A stretch of 64,000 nucleotides of DNA from assembly GCF_001277195.1 (NCBI RefSeq), contig NZ_CP012268.1, positions 4,278,001-4,342,000 of the forward strand, in the 5' to 3' direction. Shown piece by piece: positions 16,825 through 24,979 of the stretch. Each line of letters opens with the position of its first letter. Positions within the stretch are counted from its first letter, which is position 1. The translations under genes were made by a program, and so were the position numbers. The DNA is from Cronobacter muytjensii ATCC 51329 (GTDB lineage: Bacteria; Pseudomonadota; Gammaproteobacteria; Enterobacterales; Enterobacteriaceae). The notes under the pieces are model-generated. The model saw only the letters and a list, made by a program, of their open reading frames with translations. It was not told the DNA's origin and did no database searches.

Positions 16825-18240
16825 TTAATGGCGATGCGCGCGTTTTTCCGCGTCGGTGACTTCACTTTCAAACCGGGCCAGCTCCTGCTGTTTACAGGCG
16901 AGCCAGGCGTCGCTGAATGGCGCGCCCAGCCGTTTACGCAGCCAGTCGGCCTCCTGGAAACGCGCCAGCGCGTCCGGCCAGAACAGCGGCAGCTCGGGTT
17001 GTCCCGCGCCTGAACCGGCCTGCGGCAACGTAAGCGAATGGTCGAGCCCATAAAGCACCCCCGCCAGTACCGCCGCCGCCACGAGATAGGGGTTGGCGTC
17101 CGCGCTCGCGAGCCGGTACTCGATGCGCTGGCTGTTTGCATCGGCGCAGGGCAGGCGAAGCGCCGCCGAGCGATCGTTATAGCCCCAGGAGGAGAACAGC
17201 GGCTCGTTCAGGCTCTTGCGCAGCCGCCGGAACGCATTAGCGCCAGGCGTGACCAGCGCGACGCTGGCTGGCATCAACGCCAGCAGGCCGCTCAGGCTGC
17301 GGCGCATCATGACGTTTGGCTGACCCGCTTCGCTGGCGAACAGATTATTGCCCTGCGCGTCGTTCAGGCTGAGATGAAAGTGCAGGCCGCTGCCCGCGAG
17401 CGCTGACAGCGGCTTCGCCATAAAGCTGGCGTAGTAGCCCTGTTTTTCCGCCACCTGATGTACCAGCCGCCGGGCCGCCAGCACTTGATCGCAGAGCGCC
17501 ACCACGCGCCCGCTGTGACGAAAATTAAGCTCGAACTGGCCCGCTTGCGCTTCCGCCACGATGCCGCAAAGCGGCAGACCCTGACGGCGCGCTTCGGTTT
17601 CCATCGCTTCCAGCAGCGCGTTATCGCGCCCTGGCATGTCGATATCAAAACAGCGCGACGTCGGCGGCGCGCCATCCTGTGCCAGCAGATAGAACTCCAC
17701 TTCAGGCGCCACGACCGGGTACAAACCGCGGGCGTGAAAGGTCGCCAGCAGGCGCTCCAGCACGACACGAGGCTCAAGCGGGCAGCCTGCGCCATCCGGG
17801 CTTTGCATGGCGAGCAGGAGCTGGGCGTGATGCTCTGGATCGCCCGCGCACGGGCGCAGCGTGCCGCTGACCGGCAGACAGCGCCGGTCCGGCTCGCGTT
17901 GCGCTACTGCGCCGTCAATCACGTGCCCTTCGATATCCATTTCATAGATCGATTGCGGGAAGTAGCAGCCCTGCGCCAGCGCGCGCAGGCTCTCCACGCT
18001 GACGCGTTTACCGCGACGGCAGCCGTTAAGATCGTGCAGATAGATATCAATGTGGCGGGTCTGCGGATATTCCCGCAAATATGCCTCGGCCTCCTGACGA
18101 AACGGCACAGCGACACCGTCAGGCGTGCCCGCCAGCATCCATGTATTGAGCAAAGTGGAGAACATAATCGGTTCCTGACTGACGGGCGCCGTTATCGGGC
18201 TGCGGGGTTTAAACCAGGGAGTAAGAGCAAAGGAAAACAT
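16825..18240 (-). CDS. Glutamine synthetase family protein, PuuA-like
   Basis: A 471-residue type-I glutamine synthetase relative. It contains the beta-grasp N-domain (HIDIYLHDLNGCRRGKRVSV), metal-ligand strand PVVAPEVEFYLL, QFELNF, the ammonia/ATP-site histidine motif GSGLHFHLSL, ANAFRRL, WGYNDRSAALRLP and RIEYRLASADANPYL. These features suggest an active ligase joining glutamate to an amine, like gamma-glutamylputrescine synthetase PuuA, but the amine is unknown. No other puu genes are nearby. Start choice is open: ATG at 18240 (GAAGAAG upstream) or ATG at 18165 (CAGGAAC upstream). The trehalose-synthase-like gene follows directly, so the pair is likely one operon. Confidence 0.85.
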   Translation of the reverse strand: MFSFALTPWFKPRSPITAPVSQEPIMFSTLLNTWMLAGTPDGVAVPFRQEAEAYLREYPQTRHIDIYLHDLNGCRRGKRVSVESLRALAQGCYFPQSIYEMDIEGHVIDGAVAQREPDRRCLPVSGTLRPCAGDPEHHAQLLLAMQSPDGAGCPLEPRVVLERLLATFHARGLYPVVAPEVEFYLLAQDGAPPTSRCFDIDMPGRDNALLEAMETEARRQGLPLCGIVAEAQAGQFELNFRHSGRVVALCDQVLAARRLVHQVAEKQGYYASFMAKPLSALAGSGLHFHLSLNDAQGNNLFASEAGQPNVMMRRSLSGLLALMPASVALVTPGANAFRRLRKSLNEPLFSSWGYNDRSAALRLPCADANSQRIEYRLASADANPYLVAAAVLAGVLYGLDHSLTLPQAGSGAGQPELPLFWPDALARFQEADWLRKRLGAPFSDAWLACKQQELARFESEVTDAEKRAHRH

Positions 18241-18476
18241 ACGTTACGCTTCTTCAATGCCGCTCGGGCGATGGTCAAAGGCTAGCGTTTTCGGCAGCGC
18301 GCCGTTGTAAAAATCCCGTAAAAAGAAAGGCCTGGCGCGTAAAAATGGCGTTTATTCGTTGTGGGGTGAAGGGGTTACGCGCGCTGTACGAAGGGGAATG
18401 AAAGGGAAGTAACAAGCGAATGTAGCGAGAGTTGATAGTACGCTTTATCGCCAGTTGTTAACGTTGCGCCCCGTAA

Positions 18477-18505
18477 CAGGAAGCCCATAAGGAGCCCACT
18501 TCCTG
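18477..18505 (+). other. Small inverted repeat in the leader of the NlpC/P60 gene
   Basis: CAGGAAG / CTTCCTG separated by 15 bases, 22 bases upstream of the NlpC/P60 start. It could be an RNA hairpin or a protein-binding site. The rest of the 286-bp gap 18241-18526 shows no gene. Confidence 0.35.
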
Positions 18506-18526
18506 CCGGGTAGGGAACAGCAACAC

Positions 18527-19051
18527 ATGACGTTAGTGACCGCGATGCGTTTTTTATTGATGATTTTTTATTTCGCCGCTTTGCTTTCTGCGCCAGCGTT
18601 CAGCGCTGCCCCGTCGCATGTCTGGCACTCCCAGAATGCGAATGCGGATTTCTCATACCGTTTTCACCATGATGCACCGCCGACGCGGTTGAAAAGCGCA
18701 CTGCTGAGCCGCTACGTCAGCTGGAAGGGCACCCGCTATCACTTCGGCGGCACGACCCGCCGGGGCGTTGATTGTTCGGCGCTGATGCAGCACCTGTTTG
18801 CCGAATCGGCGAGTGTTGCGCTGCCGCGCACTACGCAGGAGCAGATTAAAAAAGGCCGGGCGGTAAGAAAAACGGCGCTGCAGCCAGGCGATCTGGTGTT
18901 TTTCAACACCGGCCCGCGTCAGCGCCATGTAGGCGTCTATATCGGCGACAACCAGTTCATTCACGCCTCGAAAGAGAAAGGCGTAACCATTTCCAGCCTG
19001 AGCAACCGCTACTGGCGCGCACGTTACCTCGCCGCGCGCCGCGTGGTGTGA
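18527..19051 (+). CDS. Secreted NlpC/P60-family peptidoglycan hydrolase
   Basis: A 174-residue exported cysteine peptidase. Residues 1-27 form a signal peptide (FLLMIFYFAALLSAPAFSA). The NlpC/P60 domain covers about residues 60-174: catalytic Cys in RRGVDCSALMQ, His in RQRHVGVYIGD, and a third polar residue in FIHASKEKG. Relatives such as MepS and MepH cut peptide cross-links of murein. It is shorter than MepH and lacks a lipobox, so it should be periplasmic and soluble. The ATG at 18545 is an alternative start. It is convergent with yhhT, with only 5 bases between stop codons. Confidence 0.85.
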   Translation: MTLVTAMRFLLMIFYFAALLSAPAFSAAPSHVWHSQNANADFSYRFHHDAPPTRLKSALLSRYVSWKGTRYHFGGTTRRGVDCSALMQHLFAESASVALPRTTQEQIKKGRAVRKTALQPGDLVFFNTGPRQRHVGVYIGDNQFIHASKEKGVTISSLSNRYWRARYLAARRVV

Positions 19052-19056
19052 CTGCG

Positions 19057-20115
19057 CTACCCCGGTAGCCGGCTTTTCGGACGTCCGGGGCCGAGCAATA
19101 CGGCGAGTTTGCTGCCGCCGTGCGTGGTCTCCATCCAGATCTTACAGACGCTGGTGAGCGGCACCGAGAGCAGCATGCCCACCGGCCCCAGCAGCCATCC
19201 CCAGAACAGTAGCGAGAGGAATACCACCATTGTGGACATCCCGAGGCGGTGACCCATCATGCGCGGTTCGACGATATTCCCCAGGATCATGTGCACCAGC
19301 GAGAACAGCAGGCCCACCATAAAGACTTCATACACGCCGTTAAATAGCAGCGCCTGAATCATCGGCGGAATGGCTGACAGCACCGCGCCGATATTCGGAA
19401 TGTAATTAAGCAAAAAGCCGAGCACGCCCCACATCAGCGCGAACTGGATATCAAGCAGCGTCAGGCCGAGCCAGATAATCACGCCGGTCCAGAGGCTGAT
19501 AAGCGTCTTGAGCGCCAGATAGTGGCTGACGCCTTTTAACGCGCGGTGCAGCCCGGCGATATGCAACTGCGGGTTGGAGAGCGCGAAGCGCAGCTTATAA
19601 GGCACGTGGCGTACTTCAAACAGCATAAACACGACGGTCATCACCAGCAGCACGATGCTCGCCATCGCGCCGGAGAGTTGCGTCATGAGCGTCGTCGCGA
19701 AGGTCACCATTTTCTCGGAATCCATGCGTTGCAGCATTCGCTCCGGTGAGAGATGCAGGTGTAAAAAAGGCACCATTTCCTGAAGATGGAGCAGTTTTCG
19801 CGTCAGTTCCTTATTATATTTCGGCATTAACGCGATGAATTCATTGAAAGACGCGGCCAGCACGCCCAGGAGCAGCGTCAGGCCAATCAGCATCACGAAC
19901 ACGACGATCGTAATGGCGACAGGACGGCGAAAGCCCCGGCGTATAAACCAGGTCACCAGAGGGTTAAGCACAATAGCCAGAAACAGCGCCAGCAGGAGCG
20001 GCACAATCACTTCCGCGGCGGCGTGAATGCCCGCCAGAATAATGACCAGCGCCGCCAGCTTTTGCAGCATATGCAGGCCGACTTTATCTTGTTGGGGACG
20101 TTGTGGACCAATCAT
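19057..20115 (-). CDS. yhhT: AI-2E family transporter YhhT
   Basis: A 352-residue inner membrane protein of the AI-2 exporter (AI-2E, PerM/TqsA) family with about seven membrane segments, starting LAALVIILAGIHAAAEVIVP. The C-terminus (MMGHRLGMSTMVVFLSLLFW, then GPGRPKSRLPG) is nearly identical to E. coli YhhT. The substrate is unproven. I start it at the ATG at 20115, which has AGGAA 8 bases upstream; a TTG two codons earlier is less likely. It is divergent from yhhS, as in E. coli. Confidence 0.94.
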   Translation of the reverse strand: MIGPQRPQQDKVGLHMLQKLAALVIILAGIHAAAEVIVPLLLALFLAIVLNPLVTWFIRRGFRRPVAITIVVFVMLIGLTLLLGVLAASFNEFIALMPKYNKELTRKLLHLQEMVPFLHLHLSPERMLQRMDSEKMVTFATTLMTQLSGAMASIVLLVMTVVFMLFEVRHVPYKLRFALSNPQLHIAGLHRALKGVSHYLALKTLISLWTGVIIWLGLTLLDIQFALMWGVLGFLLNYIPNIGAVLSAIPPMIQALLFNGVYEVFMVGLLFSLVHMILGNIVEPRMMGHRLGMSTMVVFLSLLFWGWLLGPVGMLLSVPLTSVCKIWMETTHGGSKLAVLLGPGRPKSRLPG

Positions 20116-20262
20116 AACCAATTCCTTTTATGAGGGCTTTCTTAGTGTAGTGCGCATTGGGTATTGCGCCGCAGGGGGGAAGTCTGAAAGCCTGGCATTT
20201 CCGTTGCAGGAAATATCAGGTTTATACTGACGCTACCGCTGTTGCTGAAAAAGTGAAATGTC

Positions 20263-21453
20263 ATGCCGGATGTCTGCGCCGAACCCGCATTAAGCGGCCT
20301 GCGGCTGAACCTGAAAATCGTCTCCATCGTTATCTTTAACTTCGCTACCTTTCTGACCATTGGCCTGCCGCTGGCGGTACTGCCCGGCTACGTCCATGAT
20401 GTCATGGGTTTTAGTCCGTTCTGGGCGGGGCTTGTTATCAGCCTGCAGTATATCGCCACGCTGATAAGTCGTCCTCATGCCGGGCGCTATGCCGATCTCT
20501 GGGGGCCGAAAACCGTCGTTATCGTCGGTATGTTCGGCTGCCTGCTGAGTGGCGCGAGCTATTTTCTGGCGTGGTGGGGCGGCGGCTGGCCGCTGGTATC
20601 GCTGGTGCTGCTGTGTCTCGGGCGGGTGGTGCTGGGCTTCGGGCAGAGCTGCGCGGGTACCGGCTCGACGCTCTGGGGCGTCGGCGTGGTCGGCTCGGCG
20701 CATATCGGTAAAGTCATCTCCTGGAACGGCGTCGTCACCTATGGGGCGATGGCGGTCGGCGCGCCGCTCGGCGCGCTGTGCTACCGGCTGGGCGGTCTGC
20801 CGCTGGTGGCGGGTGTGATTATGGGCGTGGCGCTGGTTGGGATCGTGTTAGCGTTGCCGCGCCCGGCGGTGAAAGCCAGCAAAGGCAAGCCGCTGCCGTT
20901 TTGTGCGGTGCTCGGTAAGGTCTGGCCGTTCGGCATGGCGCTGGCGCTCACGACATCCGGCTTTGGGGTGATCGCCACCTTTATTACGCTCTTCTACCAG
21001 GCGAAAGGCTGGGACGGCGCGGCCTTCGCTCTGACGCTCTTCAGCGGTGCGTTCGTCGGCACGCGGCTGCTGTTTCCGAATGCCATTAACCGGCTGGGCG
21101 GCATTAACGTGACGCTGATATGCGGCGTGGTGGAAACGCTGGGGCTGTTGCTGGTCGGTCTGGCGGTCTGTCCGTGGATGGCGAAGGTGGGCACTTTCCT
21201 CGCGGGGGCGGGCTTTTCGCTGGTGTTCCCGGCGCTCGGCGTCGTGGCGGTGAAAGCCGTTCCCCAGAGTAATCAGGGCGCGGCGCTCGCCACTTATACG
21301 CTGTTTATGGATCTGTCGCTTGGGATAACCGGCCCTGCGGCGGGCGTGCTGATGGCCTGGGCGGGCGTACCGGCGATTTATCTGGCGGCGGCAGGGCTGG
21401 TGATGCTCGCCATTCTGTTGAGCGTGCGCTTAAAAAAACGGCCCGCCCCGTAA
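20263..21453 (+). CDS. yhhS: Major facilitator superfamily transporter YhhS
   Basis: A 396-residue, 12-segment MFS carrier. The A-type loop between segments 2 and 3 reads SRPHAGRYADLWGPK, and GSTLWGVGVVGSAHIGKVIS and NQGAALATYTLFMDLSLGI are characteristic of YhhS. E. coli YhhS has been linked to arabinose and herbicide efflux, but its natural substrate is not settled. It is divergent from yhhT and convergent with dcrB. Confidence 0.94.
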   Translation: MPDVCAEPALSGLRLNLKIVSIVIFNFATFLTIGLPLAVLPGYVHDVMGFSPFWAGLVISLQYIATLISRPHAGRYADLWGPKTVVIVGMFGCLLSGASYFLAWWGGGWPLVSLVLLCLGRVVLGFGQSCAGTGSTLWGVGVVGSAHIGKVISWNGVVTYGAMAVGAPLGALCYRLGGLPLVAGVIMGVALVGIVLALPRPAVKASKGKPLPFCAVLGKVWPFGMALALTTSGFGVIATFITLFYQAKGWDGAAFALTLFSGAFVGTRLLFPNAINRLGGINVTLICGVVETLGLLLVGLAVCPWMAKVGTFLAGAGFSLVFPALGVVAVKAVPQSNQGAALATYTLFMDLSLGITGPAAGVLMAWAGVPAIYLAAAGLVMLAILLSVRLKKRPAP

Positions 21454-21467
21454 AAGGGCAGGCCGTT
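21437..21467 (-). terminator. Terminator of dcrB overlapping the yhhS 3' end
   Basis: Read on the minus strand, AACGGCC-t-GCCC pairs with GGGC-g-GGCCGTT around a 7-base loop, followed by a run of T (complement of 21432-21438). One C-A mismatch interrupts the stem. It overlaps the last codons of yhhS. Confidence 0.7.
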
Positions 21468-21492
21468 AAGGTAAGCACGTTTTTATCGCGAC

Positions 21493-22050
21493 TTATTTCA
21501 CCACGATGGTGTTGATGATGTTTTCTGCCGTGCTCTGCGCCTGCTGCTGGTTGTCGGCAGGCAGCGTGATTTGCAGGGTCAGCAGTTGGTTATCCACGTT
21601 GCCCAGCACCACGGAAGAGTAGGCGGTCTGGCCTTTGGCAGAGATGACGGTGTCAAGCTGCTGCAGCTTCTGGCCTTTAACTTCAATCGCTTTATTGGTG
21701 ACGACCTGCAGTTGCGGGTCGCGGGCGCGTTGCTGATCTTCCAGACGCTTCGCCAGCACTTCCAGCGACTCCTGGCTTTTCTCGCCGACGATAACGATAA
21801 CCGCTTTCTGACCGGTGGCGTCGGAGTAGACATGCATGTTGTTTGCCTGCGTGCCGACCTTACCGCTCTGATCGGTCATATCGGCCGGCAGGGAGAAGCT
21901 CAGTTTACCGTCCAGCAGGCTTATCGGCTGGCCGGAGGCTTCGCTCTGTGAAGCACCGGCGCTGGCCGGCGCGTTGCTGTCTTTGTTGTCGCAGGCGGCA
22001 AGCCCCATCACCAGCAGGCCAATACCGACATATTTCACCAGATTGCGCAT
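21493..22050 (-). CDS. dcrB: DcrB family lipoprotein
   Basis: A 185-residue lipoprotein with a lipobox LAAC at residues 17-20 after a short signal peptide. The mature domain (GQPISLLDGKLSFSLPADMT) is the DcrB fold. In E. coli DcrB is a periplasmic-side protein needed for phage C1 and C6 adsorption and helps outer-membrane lipoprotein maturation. It lies downstream of yhhQ, in the same orientation, as in E. coli. Confidence 0.95.
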   Translation of the reverse strand: MRNLVKYVGIGLLVMGLAACDNKDSNAPASAGASQSEASGQPISLLDGKLSFSLPADMTDQSGKVGTQANNMHVYSDATGQKAVIVIVGEKSQESLEVLAKRLEDQQRARDPQLQVVTNKAIEVKGQKLQQLDTVISAKGQTAYSSVVLGNVDNQLLTLQITLPADNQQQAQSTAENIINTIVVK

Positions 22051-22123
22051 TCACTTATTCCTTTACAAGAGACGGTCGTTACGACCCGTCCCTGCATCTT
22101 AACACAAGAAATTCCGTGAACCT

Positions 22124-22789
22124 TTAACCGCGCTGCAGCACGCGGAAATCGGATTTATCCGCCAGCTTTTTCAACAGCATATTCAGCAGAACGCCATACA
22201 TCGGCAGGAAGAAAATCAGGCTGATAAGCACCTTGAAGGTGTAGTCCACCAGCGCGATTTCCATCCAGTGCTCGGCCATAAACGGGTCCGGGCTGCGCCA
22301 GAAGGCGATAAAGAAAAACGACAGCGTATCGCTGACGTTGCCAAGCAGCAGCGACGCGCCCGGCGCGAGCCACCAGCGCGGGCTCTGGCGCAGGCGGTTA
22401 AAGACATGCACATCGAGAATTTGCCCCAGCGCATACGCCATAAAGCTCGCGGTCGCGATGCGCGCCACAAACAGGTTGAAGTGCGCCAGCGCGCCGAACC
22501 CCTGCCAGCTGCCCATGTAGAACAGCGAGGAGATGACGTAGGAGACGAGCAGCGCAGGCACCATCACAGCGAAAATAATGCGTCGTGCCAGCGGCGCGCC
22601 GAAAATGCGCACGGTCAGATCGGTGGCGAGAAAAATAAACGGAAAGCTAAACGCGCCCCAGGTGGTGTGAAAACCAAAAATGGAGACTGGCAGCTGTACC
22701 AGATAGTTACTGGAGGTGATGACCAGCAAATGAAACAACGAAAGCCAGACGAGCGCATTGCGGCGCTGACCAGGAGTAAAGGGAGTCAT
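22124..22789 (-). CDS. yhhQ: Queuosine-precursor transporter YhhQ
   Basis: A 221-residue inner membrane protein with about six membrane segments of the VUT/YhhQ family (TPGQRRNALVWLSLFHLLVI; FPFIFLATDLTVRIFG). E. coli YhhQ imports queuine precursors preQ0 and preQ1 for tRNA modification. It is divergent from tusA and upstream of dcrB, as in E. coli. I see no convincing preQ1 riboswitch in its 200-bp leader. Confidence 0.95.
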   Translation of the reverse strand: MTPFTPGQRRNALVWLSLFHLLVITSSNYLVQLPVSIFGFHTTWGAFSFPFIFLATDLTVRIFGAPLARRIIFAVMVPALLVSYVISSLFYMGSWQGFGALAHFNLFVARIATASFMAYALGQILDVHVFNRLRQSPRWWLAPGASLLLGNVSDTLSFFFIAFWRSPDPFMAEHWMEIALVDYTFKVLISLIFFLPMYGVLLNMLLKKLADKSDFRVLQRG

Positions 22790-22995
22790 ATTGTGACCTT
22801 TTTGTTAGTTGGGGTGAGGGAACCCAGTTCATCTTCACGCACAAGGCAGACGCAGTACGTTTGCGCAAAAGCCGCCGCATGATACTGCTTTGTATCGTCA
22901 ATGCAATGGTTAATTTTAACGCAATCGTTCACATGTGTTGCGTCGCTAAAAACGGCGCGTAAACTAAAGCGGTTTTTCACTATCCCGAGAGAAGC

Positions 22996-23241
22996 ATGAC
23001 CGATCTGTTCGCCAACCCTGACCACACCCTTGACGCCCTCGGGCTGCGCTGCCCTGAGCCGGTAATGATGGTTCGTAAAACGGTGCGCCATATGCAGCCT
23101 GGCGAAACGCTGCTGATCGTGGCCGACGATCCGGCGACAACCCGCGATATTCCCGGTTTCTGCCGTTTTATGGAGCATGAACTGATAGCGTCGCAAACCG
23201 AAACGCTGCCGTATCGCTATCTGCTGCGTAAAGGCCAGTAA
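22996..23241 (+). CDS. tusA: Sulfur carrier protein TusA
   Basis: An 81-residue TusA, the same length as in E. coli. The sulfur-carrying Cys19 lies in the family motif LGLRCPEPVMMVRKTVR. It passes sulfur from IscS to TusBCD for 2-thiouridine synthesis in tRNA and influences other sulfur routes. In E. coli zntA is the next gene; here a TRAP transporter operon separates them. Confidence 0.97.
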   Translation: MTDLFANPDHTLDALGLRCPEPVMMVRKTVRHMQPGETLLIVADDPATTRDIPGFCRFMEHELIASQTETLPYRYLLRKGQ

Positions 23242-23357
23242 CCTCTTCGGAAGCCGCTCAGCGTGGCTTTCTGAACCTGCGTCACATTCTTTTTAAACCC
23301 TTGTTTCAGACTTGTTGCTTTTGTGAGGCGCTTCACCCCGGCTTTACAGGACGTCGT

Positions 23358-23399
23358 CTAGTTTATAACCGTCAAATCAAAACGCCGTTTTATAACTAG
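23358..23399 (+). promoter_or_regulatory. Inverted repeat upstream of the TRAP operon
   Basis: CTAGTTTATAA at 23358-23368 and TTATAACTAG at 23390-23399 are inverted copies differing by one extra T. They lie 28 bases before the first TRAP gene, so they could be an operator that loops or overlaps the promoter. No regulator gene sits next to the operon. Confidence 0.45.
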
Positions 23400-23426
23400 C
23401 CTGTCCATACCTTCTGGAGCGACCCG

Positions 23427-24410
23427 ATGAAAAAGCGATTTATTCCGGCTTTCGCCGGTCTGTGCCTGTCCACCGCGTCACTGCTGTTTGCGCCTGCCCT
23501 TCACGCGCAAGTGATTAAAGCGGCTGATGTTCACCCGCAGGGGTATCCGAACATCGTCGCTGTGCAAAACATGGGTGAAAAATTAAAACAACAAACTAAT
23601 GGCGATCTGGAGATCAAAGTGTTTCCGGGAGGCGTGCTGGGCGATGAGAAGCAGATGATTGAGCAGGCGCAGATGGGCGCTCTCGACATGATCCGCGTCT
23701 CAATGGCGCCCGTCGCGGCGATTTTGCCGGAGATCGAGGTTTTTACGCTGCCCTATGTCTTTCGCGATGAAGACCATATGCATAAGGTCATTGATGGCGA
23801 TATTGGTAAGCAAATCGGCGATAAGCTCACCAGCAACCCGAAGTCGCGGCTGGTTTTTTTAGGCTGGATGGATTCCGGCACCCGCAACTTAATCACCAAA
23901 AATCCGGTCATTAAGCCTGAAGATTTACAGGGCATGAAAATTCGTGTCCAGGGCAGCCCTGTCGCTATCGGCACGCTGAAAGCGATGGGCGCGAACGCCG
24001 TTGCGATGGGCGTGAGCGAAGTTTACAGCGGTCTGCAAACCGGCGTTATCGACGGCGCGGAAAACAACCCACCCACCTATATCGCCCACAATTACCTGCC
24101 GGTCGCCAAACACTACACCCTGAGCGGCCACTTTATCATCCCCGAAATGCTGCTCTACTCCAAAGTGAAGTGGGACAAGCTCAAGCCCGAGCAGCAGCAG
24201 AAAATCCTGACCCTCGCCCGCGAGGCGCAAATGGAACAGCGCGAACTGTGGAACGCGTATAACAAACAGGCCCTCGACAAAATGAAAGCAGGCGGCGTGC
24301 AGTTCCATGACATTGATAAAGCGTATTTCGTGAAAGCGACGGAGCCGGTGCGCGAACAGTATGGCGCGAAACACCAGGAACTCATGAAGGCGATCGCCGA
24401 CGTTAAATGA
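23427..24410 (+). CDS. TRAP transporter substrate-binding protein (DctP family)
   Basis: A 327-residue periplasmic receptor. A Sec signal peptide ends near ALHAQ (residue 27). The mature protein shows the DctP fold, including the carboxylate-clamping Arg in GMKIRVQGSPV and the GLQTGVIDGAENNP motif. TRAP receptors bind organic acids such as C4-dicarboxylates, uronates or sialate; the start ADVHPQGYPNIVAVQNMGEK resembles hexuronate-type receptors, but this is only a hint. It leads a three-gene operon with the small and large permease genes. Confidence 0.9.
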   Translation: MKKRFIPAFAGLCLSTASLLFAPALHAQVIKAADVHPQGYPNIVAVQNMGEKLKQQTNGDLEIKVFPGGVLGDEKQMIEQAQMGALDMIRVSMAPVAAILPEIEVFTLPYVFRDEDHMHKVIDGDIGKQIGDKLTSNPKSRLVFLGWMDSGTRNLITKNPVIKPEDLQGMKIRVQGSPVAIGTLKAMGANAVAMGVSEVYSGLQTGVIDGAENNPPTYIAHNYLPVAKHYTLSGHFIIPEMLLYSKVKWDKLKPEQQQKILTLAREAQMEQRELWNAYNKQALDKMKAGGVQFHDIDKAYFVKATEPVREQYGAKHQELMKAIADVK

Positions 24411-24458
24411 TCCTGCGCGCCGGGCCAGCCCCGGCGCCTTACCCTCTGCGGAGTTGTT

Positions 24459-24968
24459 ATGTCCCGATTCTTTCTGGTCTGGATGGATCGCCTGTACCTG
24501 CTTGCCATGGTGGTGGCCGGGTTTGCGCTGTTGATTATGACGGTCGTTATCCCGGTGGGTATTTTCTCACGCTACGTACTTAATCGCGGCGAATCCTGGC
24601 CTGAGCCGGTCGCCATTATCTGCATGGTCACGTTCACGTTTATCGGCGCGGCGGTAGGATATCGCGCGGGCTCGCACATCGCGGTAAACATGCTTACTGA
24701 CCGTCTGCCCGCGTTCGCGCAGCGGGTCTGCGCGCGCATCGTCGACCTGCTGATGCTGATTATCTCGCTGGTGATGTTCTGGTACAGCGCCCTGCTGTGT
24801 ATGGAACTCTGGGAGCAGCCGGTCGCGGAATTCCCGGTGCTGACCTCAGGAGAAAGCTACCTGCCGCTGCCGATTGGCTCGGCGATCATGATTCTGTTCG
24901 TCATCGAGCGACTGCTGTTCGGTTCCCAGGAGAACCGTCCGGTCGTGCTGATTGGCAACCATAGCTGA
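24459..24968 (+). CDS. TRAP transporter small permease (DctQ family)
   Basis: A 169-residue membrane protein with four predicted helices, the DctQ component. GESWPEPVAIICMVTFTFIG and GYRAGSHIAV are typical of the family. It follows the receptor gene by 48 bases and precedes the large permease by 11 bases. It works as an obligate partner of the large subunit in sodium-driven uptake. Confidence 0.9.
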   Translation: MSRFFLVWMDRLYLLAMVVAGFALLIMTVVIPVGIFSRYVLNRGESWPEPVAIICMVTFTFIGAAVGYRAGSHIAVNMLTDRLPAFAQRVCARIVDLLMLIISLVMFWYSALLCMELWEQPVAEFPVLTSGESYLPLPIGSAIMILFVIERLLFGSQENRPVVLIGNHS

Positions 24969-24979
24969 CGGGGAACACC

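Noticed and set aside
22790..22995. preQ1 riboswitch upstream of yhhQ
   Set aside because: The gap lacks the short stem plus A-rich tail pattern expected for preQ1 classes; nothing convincing.
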